From: Pirellulaceae bacterium
Lineage (GTDB): Bacteria; Planctomycetota; Planctomycetia; Pirellulales; Pirellulaceae
DNA length: 33,546 bases
Reading direction: 5' to 3'
NCBI GenBank assembly: GCA_030681235.1
Contig: JAUXWY010000034.1
Span: 1 to 33,546 of the forward strand
Within the stretch, counting starts at the first letter, position 1. Each line of letters opens with the position of its first letter. The notes below the pieces were generated by a model, which was not told where the DNA came from, did not search any database, and worked only from the letters and a program-made list of their open reading frames with translations. The position numbers and the translations under genes are program-made. Of the stretch, positions 26,015 to 33,500 are shown one piece after another.

Positions 26015-26816
26015 AAAAGGTGTCAAGTACCGTTTTGTTGGTTTAGGACAGCTTCTTTGGGCGACCGTGTGGGCGGATCGTTGATTCAAGTCCGCAACGC
26101 TCGATGGTGGATGCGATCCATGACTCGCTTCCAAAAGGCACGCCTCGCTTCATACTTCGCGTCAACGCTTCCAGTTCCTTCTCCGTCAACGCTGCATTGA
26201 CCCGCTCGACCCAATTGGTCAAACGACGCACTGGCCAGACCGCCAAATTGATCGGCGAACCGCCGTTCAGCCAATTCGAGAGGCTGCCCCAGCGGTAAGC
26301 TTCGGCTCGCGCGACCAAATTGGCCGTCAAGGCATTTCGTTCGACATAGCGGCAGACGACATGCATGTGCGAATTGCCTTCGATTGGAAAGCTCTTGAAG
26401 CGTCCCTGGTAGACATGCCCAAGACCTACCGTCCCATAGTGCGCATGATGTCGCTGAGTATGAGTCAGTGTGACCCAGCCCAGAAACGCTCCCATCGCAC
26501 CGTCCTCGTGCGGCGAAAGCACCATGTGCCAGTGATTGTTCATCCATTGGTAAGCGAGTAGATCGATGGGGAATTTTTCCAAACCTTCAACGATGATCCG
26601 TTCGAAGGCTTCGTAATCCGCATCTTTGAAGAAAAAGGGTTGTTTCGCGTTGCCGCGATTGAGTGCATGATAAATTCCACCCGCCTCATCAGCCCGAGGT
26701 GCGCGTCCCATAATGTCCTCCAATCGTGAATTCGAACGCTCCGATTACACCACAAAGAAGCCAGCAAATCAATCACAAACTTGCCCATTTTTCCAAAACG
26801 GTACCTGACACCTTTT
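26015..26816 (-). mobile_element. Complete REP-associated tyrosine transposase element, copy C
   Basis: About 800 bp bounded by GGTGTCAAGTACCGTTTT on the left and AAAACGGTACCTGACACC on the right, which are inverted copies with one mismatch. It contains one full transposase gene on the minus strand. Copies A and B in this window are deletion derivatives with the same ends. Family knowledge: RAYTs are single-copy or low-copy Y1 HUH enzymes that move palindromic REP sequences. The element has split or replaced a gene whose 3' part remains at 26843-27174. Confidence 0.85.
26043..26711 (-). CDS. REP-associated tyrosine transposase (Y1, HUH)
   Basis: 222 residues from ATG 26711, with GGAGG six bases upstream; a longer reading from TTG 26723 would overlap that site. 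The N-terminus APRADEAGGIYHALNRGN matches the RAYT/IS200-like fold. The HUH motif is NNHWHMVLS (H60, H62). The catalytic tyrosine is Y122 in CRYVERNAL, followed by RWGSLSNW. The C-terminal tail SESWIASTIERCGLESTIRPHGRPKK is the basic segment often seen in this group. All catalytic residues are present, so it could be active and could mobilise copies A and B in trans. Confidence 0.88.
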   Translation of the reverse strand: MGRAPRADEAGGIYHALNRGNAKQPFFFKDADYEAFERIIVEGLEKFPIDLLAYQWMNNHWHMVLSPHEDGAMGAFLGWVTLTHTQRHHAHYGTVGLGHVYQGRFKSFPIEGNSHMHVVCRYVERNALTANLVARAEAYRWGSLSNWLNGGSPINLAVWPVRRLTNWVERVNAALTEKELEALTRSMKRGVPFGSESWIASTIERCGLESTIRPHGRPKKLS

Positions 26817-26842
26817 GCTCCTTCTGACACCTTTTGCTCCTT
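26805..26842. repeat. 19-bp tandem duplication at right end of element C
   Basis: CTGACACCTTTTGCTCCTT is present twice without change (26805-26823 and 26824-26842). The unit joins the element end to flanking DNA, like the duplication beside copy A but with different flank bases. Confidence 0.85.
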
Positions 26843-27174
26843 CCGATAAGATCGTTGTCAAGGATCAAGAAGTCTATCGCTTGACGATCGTGCCAGAGAA
26901 AACACTGCGGCCCGACAGACTACTGTACCCTGGGCCCATCGAATTGCATTTTGACGTTCAGACCGGTTTATTGCGAACAGCGATTTACATGGGTTAACGA
27001 GTCGAGTACGAGGACTATCGCGCCGTCGGTGACATTGTGGTTGCCCATCGGCGCAAGCTGGTCGTGACTATGGAAGGCTTCCCTGGACTGCGAGGTGTTT
27101 GGGACGTCAAGTTGATCGAATTGAACCCGGAGCTACCGCCGGGGGCGTTGGAACCCGAAGTCTCGCCAAAGTGA
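26843..27174 (+). pseudogene. 3' remnant of an unrecognised gene with in-frame stop
   Basis: Directly after the duplicated end of element C a frame reads DKIVVKDQEVYRLTIVPEK, LHFDVQTGLLRTAIYMG, a TAA at 26995-26997, then in the same frame RVEYEDYRAVGDIVVAHRRK, FPGLRGVWDVKLIELNPELP and TGA at 27174. The pattern (strand, FDVQTGLL, then EDYRAVGDIVVAHR) resembles the C-terminal part of LolA-like or outer-membrane lipoprotein-sorting-type domains, but I cannot name the family. The 5' part is not found on the far side of the element. It is dead by truncation and a stop. Confidence 0.6.
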
Positions 27175-27255
27175 AGTGGGGCTCAGGGGGCCGGAGTAAC
27201 GGGGAAATCAAGTCAGAGCTCGCAGATGTGTTGAGACAAGGAATAGAAGACTCCA

Positions 27256-28767
27256 ATGAAGATACTTTGTGTTTTGCTGACGATGTGCGGTCTGTTTGGG
27301 ATGTGCCCTCGGACGTTGGCGGATGAACCGAAACGACCGAACATCGTGATCCTGTACGCCGACGATATGGGCTATGGCGACCTGGGGGCGAACAATCCGG
27401 GGTCGAAAATTCCCACGCCGAACCTGGACCGGCTCGCGGCTCAGGGGATGCGGTTCACCGATGCGCACAGTTCGTCGGGGATCTGCACTCCGAGTCGATA
27501 CGCGCTACTCACCGGCCGATTTCATTGGCGAAAGTTCCATGGCATCGTCAATTCGTTTGATCCACCGGTGCTGGATGATGCCGAACTAACTCTGCCCGAA
27601 TTGCTCAAGACGAAGGGGTATCAAACGGCTTGTATTGGAAAATGGCATCTGGGTTGGAATTGGACCGACATTCAGAACACCCGCGCGAAACTCGCAGAAG
27701 ATAGCAACGGTCGTATCAAAGTATTTCCCCCAGACGCCTTCGATTGGACAAAGCCTGTTTCCGGCGGGCCGCTGTCGCATGGTTTTGACTATTACTTCGG
27801 TGATGATGTACCGAACTTCCCTCCATATGCTTGGATCGAAAACGATCGTGTGATCACAGTCCCTTCCGAATTGCTAACGGTCACTGCACAGACCAAAGAA
27901 GGAGAATGGGAGGCTCGACCTGGCCCGATGACGCCCGACTGGGACTTTTACGCGGTTGTTCCACGTCTCGGTGGTGAAGCGGTCAAGTGGATCGGCAACC
28001 GACGCGGTCAGTCCGAGCCGTTTTTTCTCTACGTGCCATTCAACTCGCCGCATGCTCCGATCGTTCCCACTGATGAATTTACCGGCAAATCGCAGGCGGG
28101 CGGTTTTGGCGATTTCATGACGCAAACGGACGATGTGGTCGGTCGCATCCTTCAAGCGTTGACTGAAAATCATTTTGCCGAAAACACCTTGGTCATCTTC
28201 ACCGCCGACAACGGAGCCGAACACTACGCTTACCAACGGATCCGTGACTTCGACCATCGCAGTTCTGGATCGCTGCGTGGCTTGAAACGTGACCTGTACG
28301 AAGGTGGTCACCGCGTGCCGTTTATCGTGAGTTGGCCCAATGTCGTACAGCCAGGCAGTGTCAGCGAGGCGCTGATCAGTCAAGTGGATCTCATGGCGAC
28401 GTTGGCCGCAGTGGTTGGTGCCGACCTTCCTCCTAACACCGCTCACGATAGTTACAACCTCATGGATGTCTGGCGCGAAAATTCGTCCAGTCCCCGCCGC
28501 AGCATCGTTCATAACACCTTTGAAAATGCCTACGCCGTCCGCCATGACGACTGGCTACTGGTCGCTGCCAAGACCGGCGCACACAGCAACGTCCCTCGCT
28601 GGTTCGACCAAGAAAATGGATACTCGGATGACGAGTTGCCCGGCGAACTGTACGACCTGAGCAACGATTTGGCGCAGAAGGTGAACCTGTATGCCAAAGA
28701 ACCCGACAAAGTCACCGAACTGACCAAAATCCTCGACACCATTCGTGCTGGCGGACAAGTACGCTGA
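27256..28767 (+). CDS. Secreted sulfatase (arylsulfatase-type, Cys-formylglycine)
   Basis: 503 residues. A signal peptide (MKILCVLLTMCGLFGMCPRTLA) is followed by the sulfatase core. Metal ligands lie in ILYADDMGYGDLG (D36, D37). The active-site signature is CTPSR at 77-81, whose cysteine is converted to formylglycine by a separate enzyme; then YALLTGR. ACIGKWHLGW and FTADNGAEH carry further conserved residues. It hydrolyses sulfate esters, probably on algal polysaccharides, in the periplasm or outside. Planctomycetes are rich in such enzymes. The ribosome site is AAGGAATAGA about ten bases before the ATG. No formylglycine-generating enzyme or partner glycosidase is in the window. It stands alone after the gene remnant. 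Confidence 0.92.
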   Translation: MKILCVLLTMCGLFGMCPRTLADEPKRPNIVILYADDMGYGDLGANNPGSKIPTPNLDRLAAQGMRFTDAHSSSGICTPSRYALLTGRFHWRKFHGIVNSFDPPVLDDAELTLPELLKTKGYQTACIGKWHLGWNWTDIQNTRAKLAEDSNGRIKVFPPDAFDWTKPVSGGPLSHGFDYYFGDDVPNFPPYAWIENDRVITVPSELLTVTAQTKEGEWEARPGPMTPDWDFYAVVPRLGGEAVKWIGNRRGQSEPFFLYVPFNSPHAPIVPTDEFTGKSQAGGFGDFMTQTDDVVGRILQALTENHFAENTLVIFTADNGAEHYAYQRIRDFDHRSSGSLRGLKRDLYEGGHRVPFIVSWPNVVQPGSVSEALISQVDLMATLAAVVGADLPPNTAHDSYNLMDVWRENSSSPRRSIVHNTFENAYAVRHDDWLLVAAKTGAHSNVPRWFDQENGYSDDELPGELYDLSNDLAQKVNLYAKEPDKVTELTKILDTIRAGGQVR

Positions 28768-29063
28768 GCATCGTCGGTGGTTGACGCGATAACGGTTGCA
28801 ACCCCAAAAGATATTCGCGACGACGAGCTTCGCGTTCTTTGTATTGGCTGGCCAGCAGCATTCTGTCGACGACCGTGCGGGGTGTGACCGAATATTCGGG
28901 CTGTCCTTGATGATTCGGCCCAAGGCGAGCCGCGTTGGGATCGCTTCGATATTCCAGAAAACCGCTGGAGTTCAACCCCCGCCCCGAAGACTTTCATGCA
29001 CCAGGAAGACCCCCGTCCCCTTTCCTTTGCAAACCATCGCTTCTAAGGGTAACCGGGGGCCAA
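28768..29063. other. Intergenic region with possible minus-strand gene debris
   Basis: On the minus strand, about 28960 down to 28775, an open stretch reads LEYRSDPNAARLGPNHQGQ, then VTPRTVVDRMLLASQYKERE and an Arg-rich end. It looks protein-like but has no start, no ribosome site and no family I can name. It may be the tail of a lost gene. Otherwise nothing is seen. Confidence 0.25.
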
Positions 29064-30386
29064 TCAGCCAGTCTCATCGAGGACACGGGATAGACGCAAC
29101 CATGAGGCGTGGATGCCCGCTAAATCGTGCGTCGACAAAATCGTGCGCTCGGCCACAGCAACGATCAGTTCTGCTTGTTGTCGCAGCGTCTGCCTTCGTT
29201 GACGTTTCGTTGTCTGGTCAGCGATGATTTCTAGAGCATGAAGCAAGCGAGTAAGAACCGCGACATTTCCCTTTGCATTCTGCCGGATCTGGTCATAGGC
29301 TTCGGCCAACAGGCTCGCGAAGCTCGGGCCTCGGGCAATCACGCGCAGCTCCCCATCGTCCAGGCGGCGAACGGTGGCGATGGGGCGCGACGCAAGCCGG
29401 ACCAGGATCGCTGCCAAGTAGTTCACGCACATCACTGCGGTCGTTGTGTCGTTGATACCTGGCGATAACGCTTTCAAGGCGATGTCCACGAGTTGCCGAA
29501 TACCAAAGCTGGCATCCTGTTCCACAGTGCGGTGGGGACTGATGACGTAGATGGCGTTGAGTTCGTTCGCGGCGTCGTCGTCCATCCCAGCCGAGGTGGC
29601 CACGGAGATCAGCGCCGTCCCCTGGACGATGAATTCGCCAATGCCACATTCCATACGCAAGATGGTGTCTCGATCTCGAGCGAACTTCAATAGCGAGTCA
29701 CCGTCGATACTTTGAATGTAACCGGTCTTGTGGGCCGTGACGGCAAACCATGCTTGGTTGGGAAGCAACACTTCCAAGTCGCCAACTGCGGCTTCCTCAA
29801 CGTCCTCTCCCATTCCCTGGGGAAACAATTTATCGACAGCCGCGATGGTCTCCTCGGCGGCCGCCGCAATAATGCTCGACGACTGAATGGACATTGAAAT
29901 ATAGTGAATGAAAAAGATCAGGTAGCCGATGCCGACAAACGCCAGGATCAACCCGCCCAGCACGGCCAGTGACGGGACAAACGCCCCTTCGTCACCACCT
30001 CGAATGACCCGGAGTACCACTAGACAGTAGGCAAAGATGCCGACGAACACGCCCAACACCACCTGATTGTTCCGGTCGCGCATGAAGTTGCGGAGGACCC
30101 GCGACGTGTATTGACTCGAAGTCAGCGAGAGGGCGACAATGGTGATTGAGAATACCACTCCGGCCACCGTGATCATCGAACTGGCGACCGCTGTAAGCAA
30201 GCCGCGGGAACCGGCCGCACCAGCGCCGAAGAGCAGCGGCCACTTCTTTTCTACATTCAGTTCGACGTTTGCATCTATCATGATCAAAACGGTGGCAAGG
30301 CCCACCGCGGCCAGAACAATGACCCCGGGAACGAACCAGAAACTCGAGCGAGTTTCGTTCCACACATGCCGCAGTTTCGTAATCAA
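29064..30386 (-). CDS. DUF2254 family membrane protein
   Basis: 440 residues. The N-terminal RSSFWFVPGVIVLAAVGLATVLI, then SMITVAGVVFSITIVALSLTSSQYTSRVLRNFMRDRNNQVVLGVFVG, are hallmarks of DUF2254. Four membrane helices occupy the first 185 residues and a soluble region follows, with ALSPGINDTTTAVMCVNYL near residue 310. The biochemical role is unknown. The start is a TTG at 30386-30384 that overlaps the stop of the upstream MscS-like frame, so translation is likely coupled; no better ATG is in frame nearby. Confidence 0.85.
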   Translation of the reverse strand: MITKLRHVWNETRSSFWFVPGVIVLAAVGLATVLIMIDANVELNVEKKWPLLFGAGAAGSRGLLTAVASSMITVAGVVFSITIVALSLTSSQYTSRVLRNFMRDRNNQVVLGVFVGIFAYCLVVLRVIRGGDEGAFVPSLAVLGGLILAFVGIGYLIFFIHYISMSIQSSSIIAAAAEETIAAVDKLFPQGMGEDVEEAAVGDLEVLLPNQAWFAVTAHKTGYIQSIDGDSLLKFARDRDTILRMECGIGEFIVQGTALISVATSAGMDDDAANELNAIYVISPHRTVEQDASFGIRQLVDIALKALSPGINDTTTAVMCVNYLAAILVRLASRPIATVRRLDDGELRVIARGPSFASLLAEAYDQIRQNAKGNVAVLTRLLHALEIIADQTTKRQRRQTLRQQAELIVAVAERTILSTHDLAGIHASWLRLSRVLDETG

Positions 30387-31576
30387 TTGGCGGACTCATT
30401 TCCGTTAGCGCTGGGGTTCGCGCCCTTTTTTCCGCTGGCGGCCGTGACGGATGAAACCTTCAACAGATTCTCCCCATCGATCGCCGGTTGTACCTGCCGG
30501 GCCTGTTCCTTGATGACACTCGCATCGCTGTATAAACCTGCCTCCGCTTTGGTGGACACCGCACTGAGTTCTTCATGCGGCGGTTCGCCGGGGAGCGGTT
30601 TTCTAACCATCGTGTCTTGCGGCTCACGCGACTTCCGGTCGAGCGTGATGACCGGGATGCCCTGCGGAAAGATAACCTTTCTGGCCTCGTCAGGCATCGA
30701 AATGCCATGCTGCTGCAAGGCTCGTTTCACCAACCGGGTCACCGAGGATCGCACCTTTAGCCAACTGTGTTCGCGGCCGTTTAACCAGAAATACACCCGC
30801 AGGTTAAGCGTCGATGTCCCCAAGCTGTCTGCCAGCACCGATGGTTCGGGATCGTTCAGTACGGCCGGATGGTCCACCAGCACTTTCCGGGCGATCTCTT
30901 GGGCCTCGGTGATTGAGTCGTTGTAGCCAATGCCGACCACAAAGTCCTCACGCCGATTGGCGTTCGTTGTAAAGTTGCGCAGGTTATTCTTGTAAATACT
31001 GGCGTTGGGGATCTGCACCAAGTTACCATCAAGCGTCATCAGGATCGTCGTTCGCACGTTTAGTTGCTGCACGTAACCAGTCACTCCGGTGACTTCGATC
31101 ATGTCACCAGTCTCGAAGGGCCGCTGTAGGCTGAGAAAGATGCTGGCCAGAAAGTTCTCGGTAATCTCGCGAAAGGCAATGCCCACGGCCAGACCGATCA
31201 AACCAGTGCCGCCCACAACGGTCAGAGCCAGTTGCGTTAGGCCGAATTGACGTCGATCTTGGCCGGCGCCGGGCCCAGGTCTTCCTTTTCCGCAGTTGAG
31301 ACTTTCGCTGGTCCATCGGTCCCGCCGCCTGGAGATTACGCCATCAATGACGTCGGCGTAACACCCGAAACATAAACGATCATCGCCATGGTCAGCGTCA
31401 AGTGAAAACAACGGATCGCCAAACGCAACGTGGATGTCCATAGGTCGAAGTGCCATACCGTCGCTTGCCGCTTCATGCTTGCTCTCGTTCCCTGTTGATG
31501 GTTCATCCCAATCCTGTTTGCTTCGTCCAACAACGACCGACACATGCATCTCCCTAGATGAAACGACCAAGCTCAA
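30383..31576 (-). CDS. MscS-family mechanosensitive channel, N-terminus disrupted
   Basis: A 397-codon frame. The conserved MscS part starts near residue 110: FGLTQLALTVVGGTGLIGLAVGIAFREITENFLASIFL (pore helix), RPFETGDMIEVTGVTGYVQQLNVRTTIL (beta domain), then VYFWLNGREHSW and the C-terminal domain. The first 110 residues are not membrane-like and carry no MscS features. In another frame the same DNA (about 31476 to 31339) encodes a helix-like HLTLTMAMIVYVSGVTP, followed by TAA at 31338-31336 and a further plausible coding stretch to about 31240. So the first two membrane helices are probably lost or out of frame. Channels of this family release solutes when membrane tension rises; this one may be inactive. 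It is coupled to DUF2254. Confidence 0.7.
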   Translation of the reverse strand: MSLVVSSREMHVSVVVGRSKQDWDEPSTGNESKHEAASDGMALRPMDIHVAFGDPLFSLDADHGDDRLCFGCYADVIDGVISRRRDRWTSESLNCGKGRPGPGAGQDRRQFGLTQLALTVVGGTGLIGLAVGIAFREITENFLASIFLSLQRPFETGDMIEVTGVTGYVQQLNVRTTILMTLDGNLVQIPNASIYKNNLRNFTTNANRREDFVVGIGYNDSITEAQEIARKVLVDHPAVLNDPEPSVLADSLGTSTLNLRVYFWLNGREHSWLKVRSSVTRLVKRALQQHGISMPDEARKVIFPQGIPVITLDRKSREPQDTMVRKPLPGEPPHEELSAVSTKAEAGLYSDASVIKEQARQVQPAIDGENLLKVSSVTAASGKKGANPSANGNESAN

Positions 31577-31963
31577 AGTCTCAGTTCAGATCAACCTATT
31601 CAACATCCGTTCGTCCGCCAATTTCTAATAGCGGATTCCACGATCGACTGCGGTTGCTGCGGCCACGGAATTTTGATCGGGGAAATGTCCTTATCTGTCA
31701 ATCACGCCCTGTGCTTTAGCAATGATCATTCATTGATACCACAAATTTGATGGATTGCGACCCCTCGCCATGTTTGGGTCTTGTGCCCGCTCATTGGGCT
31801 ATCGGTGCCCCACTCGATCATACGTTGATCTGCGGACTGGTAGATTTCACCATGTCCTTTTAATTAATCCCCTGATGCTCCTCAAGGCTTCGCCGCTCTA
31901 CAAATACGGTTGAAGTGGACGTTAACGATAGGCAGTAACCCCTAAAAAAGGAAAGTAACGAAA
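31577..31963. other. Intergenic region without visible gene
   Basis: About 390 bases between the divergent MscS-like and CsbD genes. I see no open frame with protein features. The only clear signal is the CsbD ribosome site (AAGGAAAG) at its end. Confidence 0.5.
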
Positions 31964-32146
31964 ATGAGTGGCAAATCGGACATTGTTAAAGGCCGCATCA
32001 AGGAAGCCGCGGGAGCATTGACTGGCAACGACGCACTTCGTGACGAAGGCAAAACGGATCAAGCGGTCGGCAAAGCGAAACAAGTTGTGGAAAACGTAGC
32101 GGATGACATCAAGAAAAAAAATGATAAGACCATCAAGAAGGCATGA
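31964..32146 (+). CDS. CsbD-family stress protein
   Basis: 60 residues, all charged and helical: SGKSDIVKGRIKEAAGALTG, then LRDEGKTDQAVGKAKQVVE and a lysine-rich tail. This is the CsbD-like pattern (KGxxKEAAGxLTGxxxLxxEGK). In Bacillus csbD is a general-stress gene; the molecular role is not known. AAGGAAAG lies nine bases before the ATG. A hairpin terminator follows 15 bases after the stop, so it is a single-gene unit. Confidence 0.9.
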   Translation: MSGKSDIVKGRIKEAAGALTGNDALRDEGKTDQAVGKAKQVVENVADDIKKKNDKTIKKA

Positions 32147-32161
32147 ACGGAAGTCTGGAGG

Positions 32162-32197
32162 AGAAAAGGGGACGGGGGTGCCCCCTACGCCTTTTCT
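32162..32197 (+). terminator. Terminator of the CsbD gene
   Basis: AGAAAAGG (32162-32169) pairs with CCTTTTCT (32190-32197), and GGGGG with CCCCC inside it around a TG turn. The 3' arm supplies a short T-rich end. Confidence 0.65.
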
Positions 32198-32213
32198 TTG
32201 CCACTCTCAAGAC

Positions 32214-32242
32214 TTGACTATTGACCCGCACGTGCCTACAGT
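32214..32242 (+). promoter_or_regulatory. Sigma-70-like promoter of a candidate small RNA
   Basis: TTGACT (32214-32219) and TACAGT (32237-32242) are separated by exactly 17 bases. A start near 32249 is predicted. No coding start follows before the terminator at 32314-32361. Confidence 0.5.
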
Positions 32243-32248
32243 TTCAGA

Positions 32249-32361
32249 AGTTGCCTTCGGATGATTTGATAACGGGCATCTCAGCGGTGCTGAGAGGCTT
32301 ATTAAAAAAATAAACCGACGTGCTCGATGCCGTAAATGGATCGAGCACGTCGGTTTTTTTA
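32249..32361 (+). ncRNA. Candidate small RNA of about 110 nt
   Basis: A promoter-like pair at 32214-32242 and a strong terminator at 32314-32361 bracket a short stretch without an open frame. It contains a small hairpin CTCAGC-GGT-GCTGAG (about 32280-32294). Alternatively this is the leader of the Cys-rich copper-protein gene at 32468, with the terminator acting as an attenuator. Both ends are inferred. Confidence 0.4.
32314..32361 (+). terminator. Strong intrinsic terminator, 14-bp perfect stem
   Basis: ACCGACGTGCTCGA (32314-32327) and TCGAGCACGTCGGT (32341-32354) pair perfectly and are followed by a T-run. An A-run before the stem makes it usable on the other strand too. It lies 167 bases after the CsbD stop, which already has its own terminator. 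Confidence 0.85.
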
Positions 32362-32467
32362 TGCCGTTTTTTGTTGTGAAGGTGACTCGAGCAGATCACT
32401 CGATAGCGAAACGACAACTTCTGTCGTTTGCGTCGATGTGACACACTCATGAAAAGGACTGACTGTT

Positions 32468-32941
32468 ATGAAGAATCGCATTTCTGGGATCGTCACCGCA
32501 GTAGCGATGGCATTGACGTTAGTGATTGTGAATGGAAGCGCGTTTGCACAACAAACAAACACAAAGGAGAAACAGACCCAACACATGGATCAAATTGAAA
32601 TGATGCAGGAGTGTGCCAAAGCTTGCTCGGATTGCCAACTTGCCTGCGATCGCTGTGCCGCCCACTGCGCGCAGTTGCTAGCCGACGGCAAAAAGGAACA
32701 TTTGGCATGCCTGAAGACCTGTCAAGACTGTGCATCCTGTTGCGTTGCGTGCGCCCAGATTTGTTCACGAGGTGGCCCGCTGGCGGCTGTGATGGTCGAA
32801 TGTTGCGCCAAGTGTTGCGATCAGTGTGCCAAGGCGTGCGAAGCGTTTCCTAACGATGCTGAACTGAAGAAGTGTGCTGAAGAATGTCGCAAATGTGAGA
32901 AGTCATGTAAAGAGATGACCAAGCACATGTCGCACAAATAA
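32468..32941 (+). CDS. Secreted Cys-rich four-helix copper-binding protein (Csp/DUF326 type)
   Basis: 157 residues. A signal peptide (SGIVTAVAMALTLVIVNGSAFAQ) is followed by a helical region with 23 cysteines in CxxC and CxxxC spacing: ECAKACSDCQLACDRC, CLKTCQDCASCCVACAQIC, ECCAKCCDQCAKAC, and KCAEECRKCEKSC. This is the pattern of Csp-type copper storage proteins, where cysteines line the inside of a four-helix bundle and bind many Cu(I) ions. Being exported, it resembles Csp1 more than cytosolic Csp3. It would buffer copper in the periplasm. AAAAGGA lies upstream. A YHS-domain protein follows downstream, which fits a metal-handling neighbourhood. Confidence 0.85.
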   Translation: MKNRISGIVTAVAMALTLVIVNGSAFAQQTNTKEKQTQHMDQIEMMQECAKACSDCQLACDRCAAHCAQLLADGKKEHLACLKTCQDCASCCVACAQICSRGGPLAAVMVECCAKCCDQCAKACEAFPNDAELKKCAEECRKCEKSCKEMTKHMSHK

Positions 32942-33030
32942 AGTTTCGGAAGGGGGAGCGCAAGTCTTTGGCCAAGATACCAAGTCCGCCGTTAGCGGCG
33001 GGGCGTCATGGAATACACAGTGATAAAGGC

Positions 33031-33115
33031 TATACTCACTGGGCTCGGTGGTGGAAAAAGTTCCTGCCCCCGATCACTGACCACAGAACCGGCGCTGGCC
33101 GGTTCTGTTTTTTTT
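33031..33115 (+). ncRNA. Possible short transcript before the YHS gene
   Basis: A -10-like TATACT is at 33031-33036, with no clear -35. The transcript would be about 70 nt, ending at the perfect hairpin at 33084-33107 and its T-run. It could be a small RNA, or an attenuated leader for the YHS gene at 33198. Confidence 0.25.
33084..33115 (+). terminator. Intrinsic terminator with 10-bp perfect stem
   Basis: CAGAACCGGC (33084-33093) and GCCGGTTCTG (33098-33107) pair around GCTG and are followed by eight T residues. It ends the transcript from the copper-protein gene or from a promoter near 33031. Confidence 0.85.
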
Positions 33116-33197
33116 AAAGACTCGAACAGCATGCAAGTTCATCCGACCAGTCCCGCCGTATTGCTATCGCAGTTATCGTATTGCCACAGGAGGCGTA

Positions 33198-33500
33198 ATG
33201 GCTATTGACCCGATTTGCGGGATGACTGTTGATGCAGCTACCGCCCGAAGTGCCGAGCGTGACCGTCAGACCGTCTACTTTTGCAGCGAGCATTGCCGCC
33301 AGAAATTCCTCGGTAGCGACTCACAAGAAAATCGAAAGGGTGCCCAGGAGCACAAGGTCCATGAGCACAAGGTCCATGAGAACAAGGGGCACGCACAAAA
33401 TCTGGCTACCGAGGGAGCCGCATCAGGAAAGTCCACCTGCCCGAGGAAACCAGTGGAAACCAGGGGGACACCCATTGTTCCGATCACAGGAGCACGGTAG
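33198..33500 (+). CDS. Small YHS-domain protein with His-rich tail
   Basis: 100 residues. AGGAGG lies five to six bases before the ATG. The N-terminal half is a YHS domain: DPICGMTVDAATARSAERD, then TVYFCSEHCRQKFLG, with the CxxxC-type metal ligands. Next comes a His-rich repeat (EHKVH twice, then ENKGH) from a 15-bp DNA duplication, and a short tail with STCPRKP. In copper-exporting P-type ATPases this YHS domain opens the protein and is followed by a TCPMHP-like motif. Here the frame stops soon after that point and no ATPase frame follows in the remaining bases. So it is either a stand-alone metallochaperone-like protein or the stump of a P-type ATPase gene. Confidence 0.7.
   Translation: MAIDPICGMTVDAATARSAERDRQTVYFCSEHCRQKFLGSDSQENRKGAQEHKVHEHKVHENKGHAQNLATEGAASGKSTCPRKPVETRGTPIVPITGAR
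33348..33377. repeat. 15-bp tandem repeat encoding EHKVH
   Basis: GAGCACAAGGTCCAT occurs twice without change (33348-33362, 33363-33377), with a degenerate third unit after it. It builds the His-rich segment of the YHS protein. Confidence 0.85.

Noticed and set aside
28712-28975. Minus-strand frame of 87 codons at the sulfatase 3' end
   Set aside because: Part overlaps the sulfatase and there is no start signal or family; kept only as possible debris in the intergenic entry.
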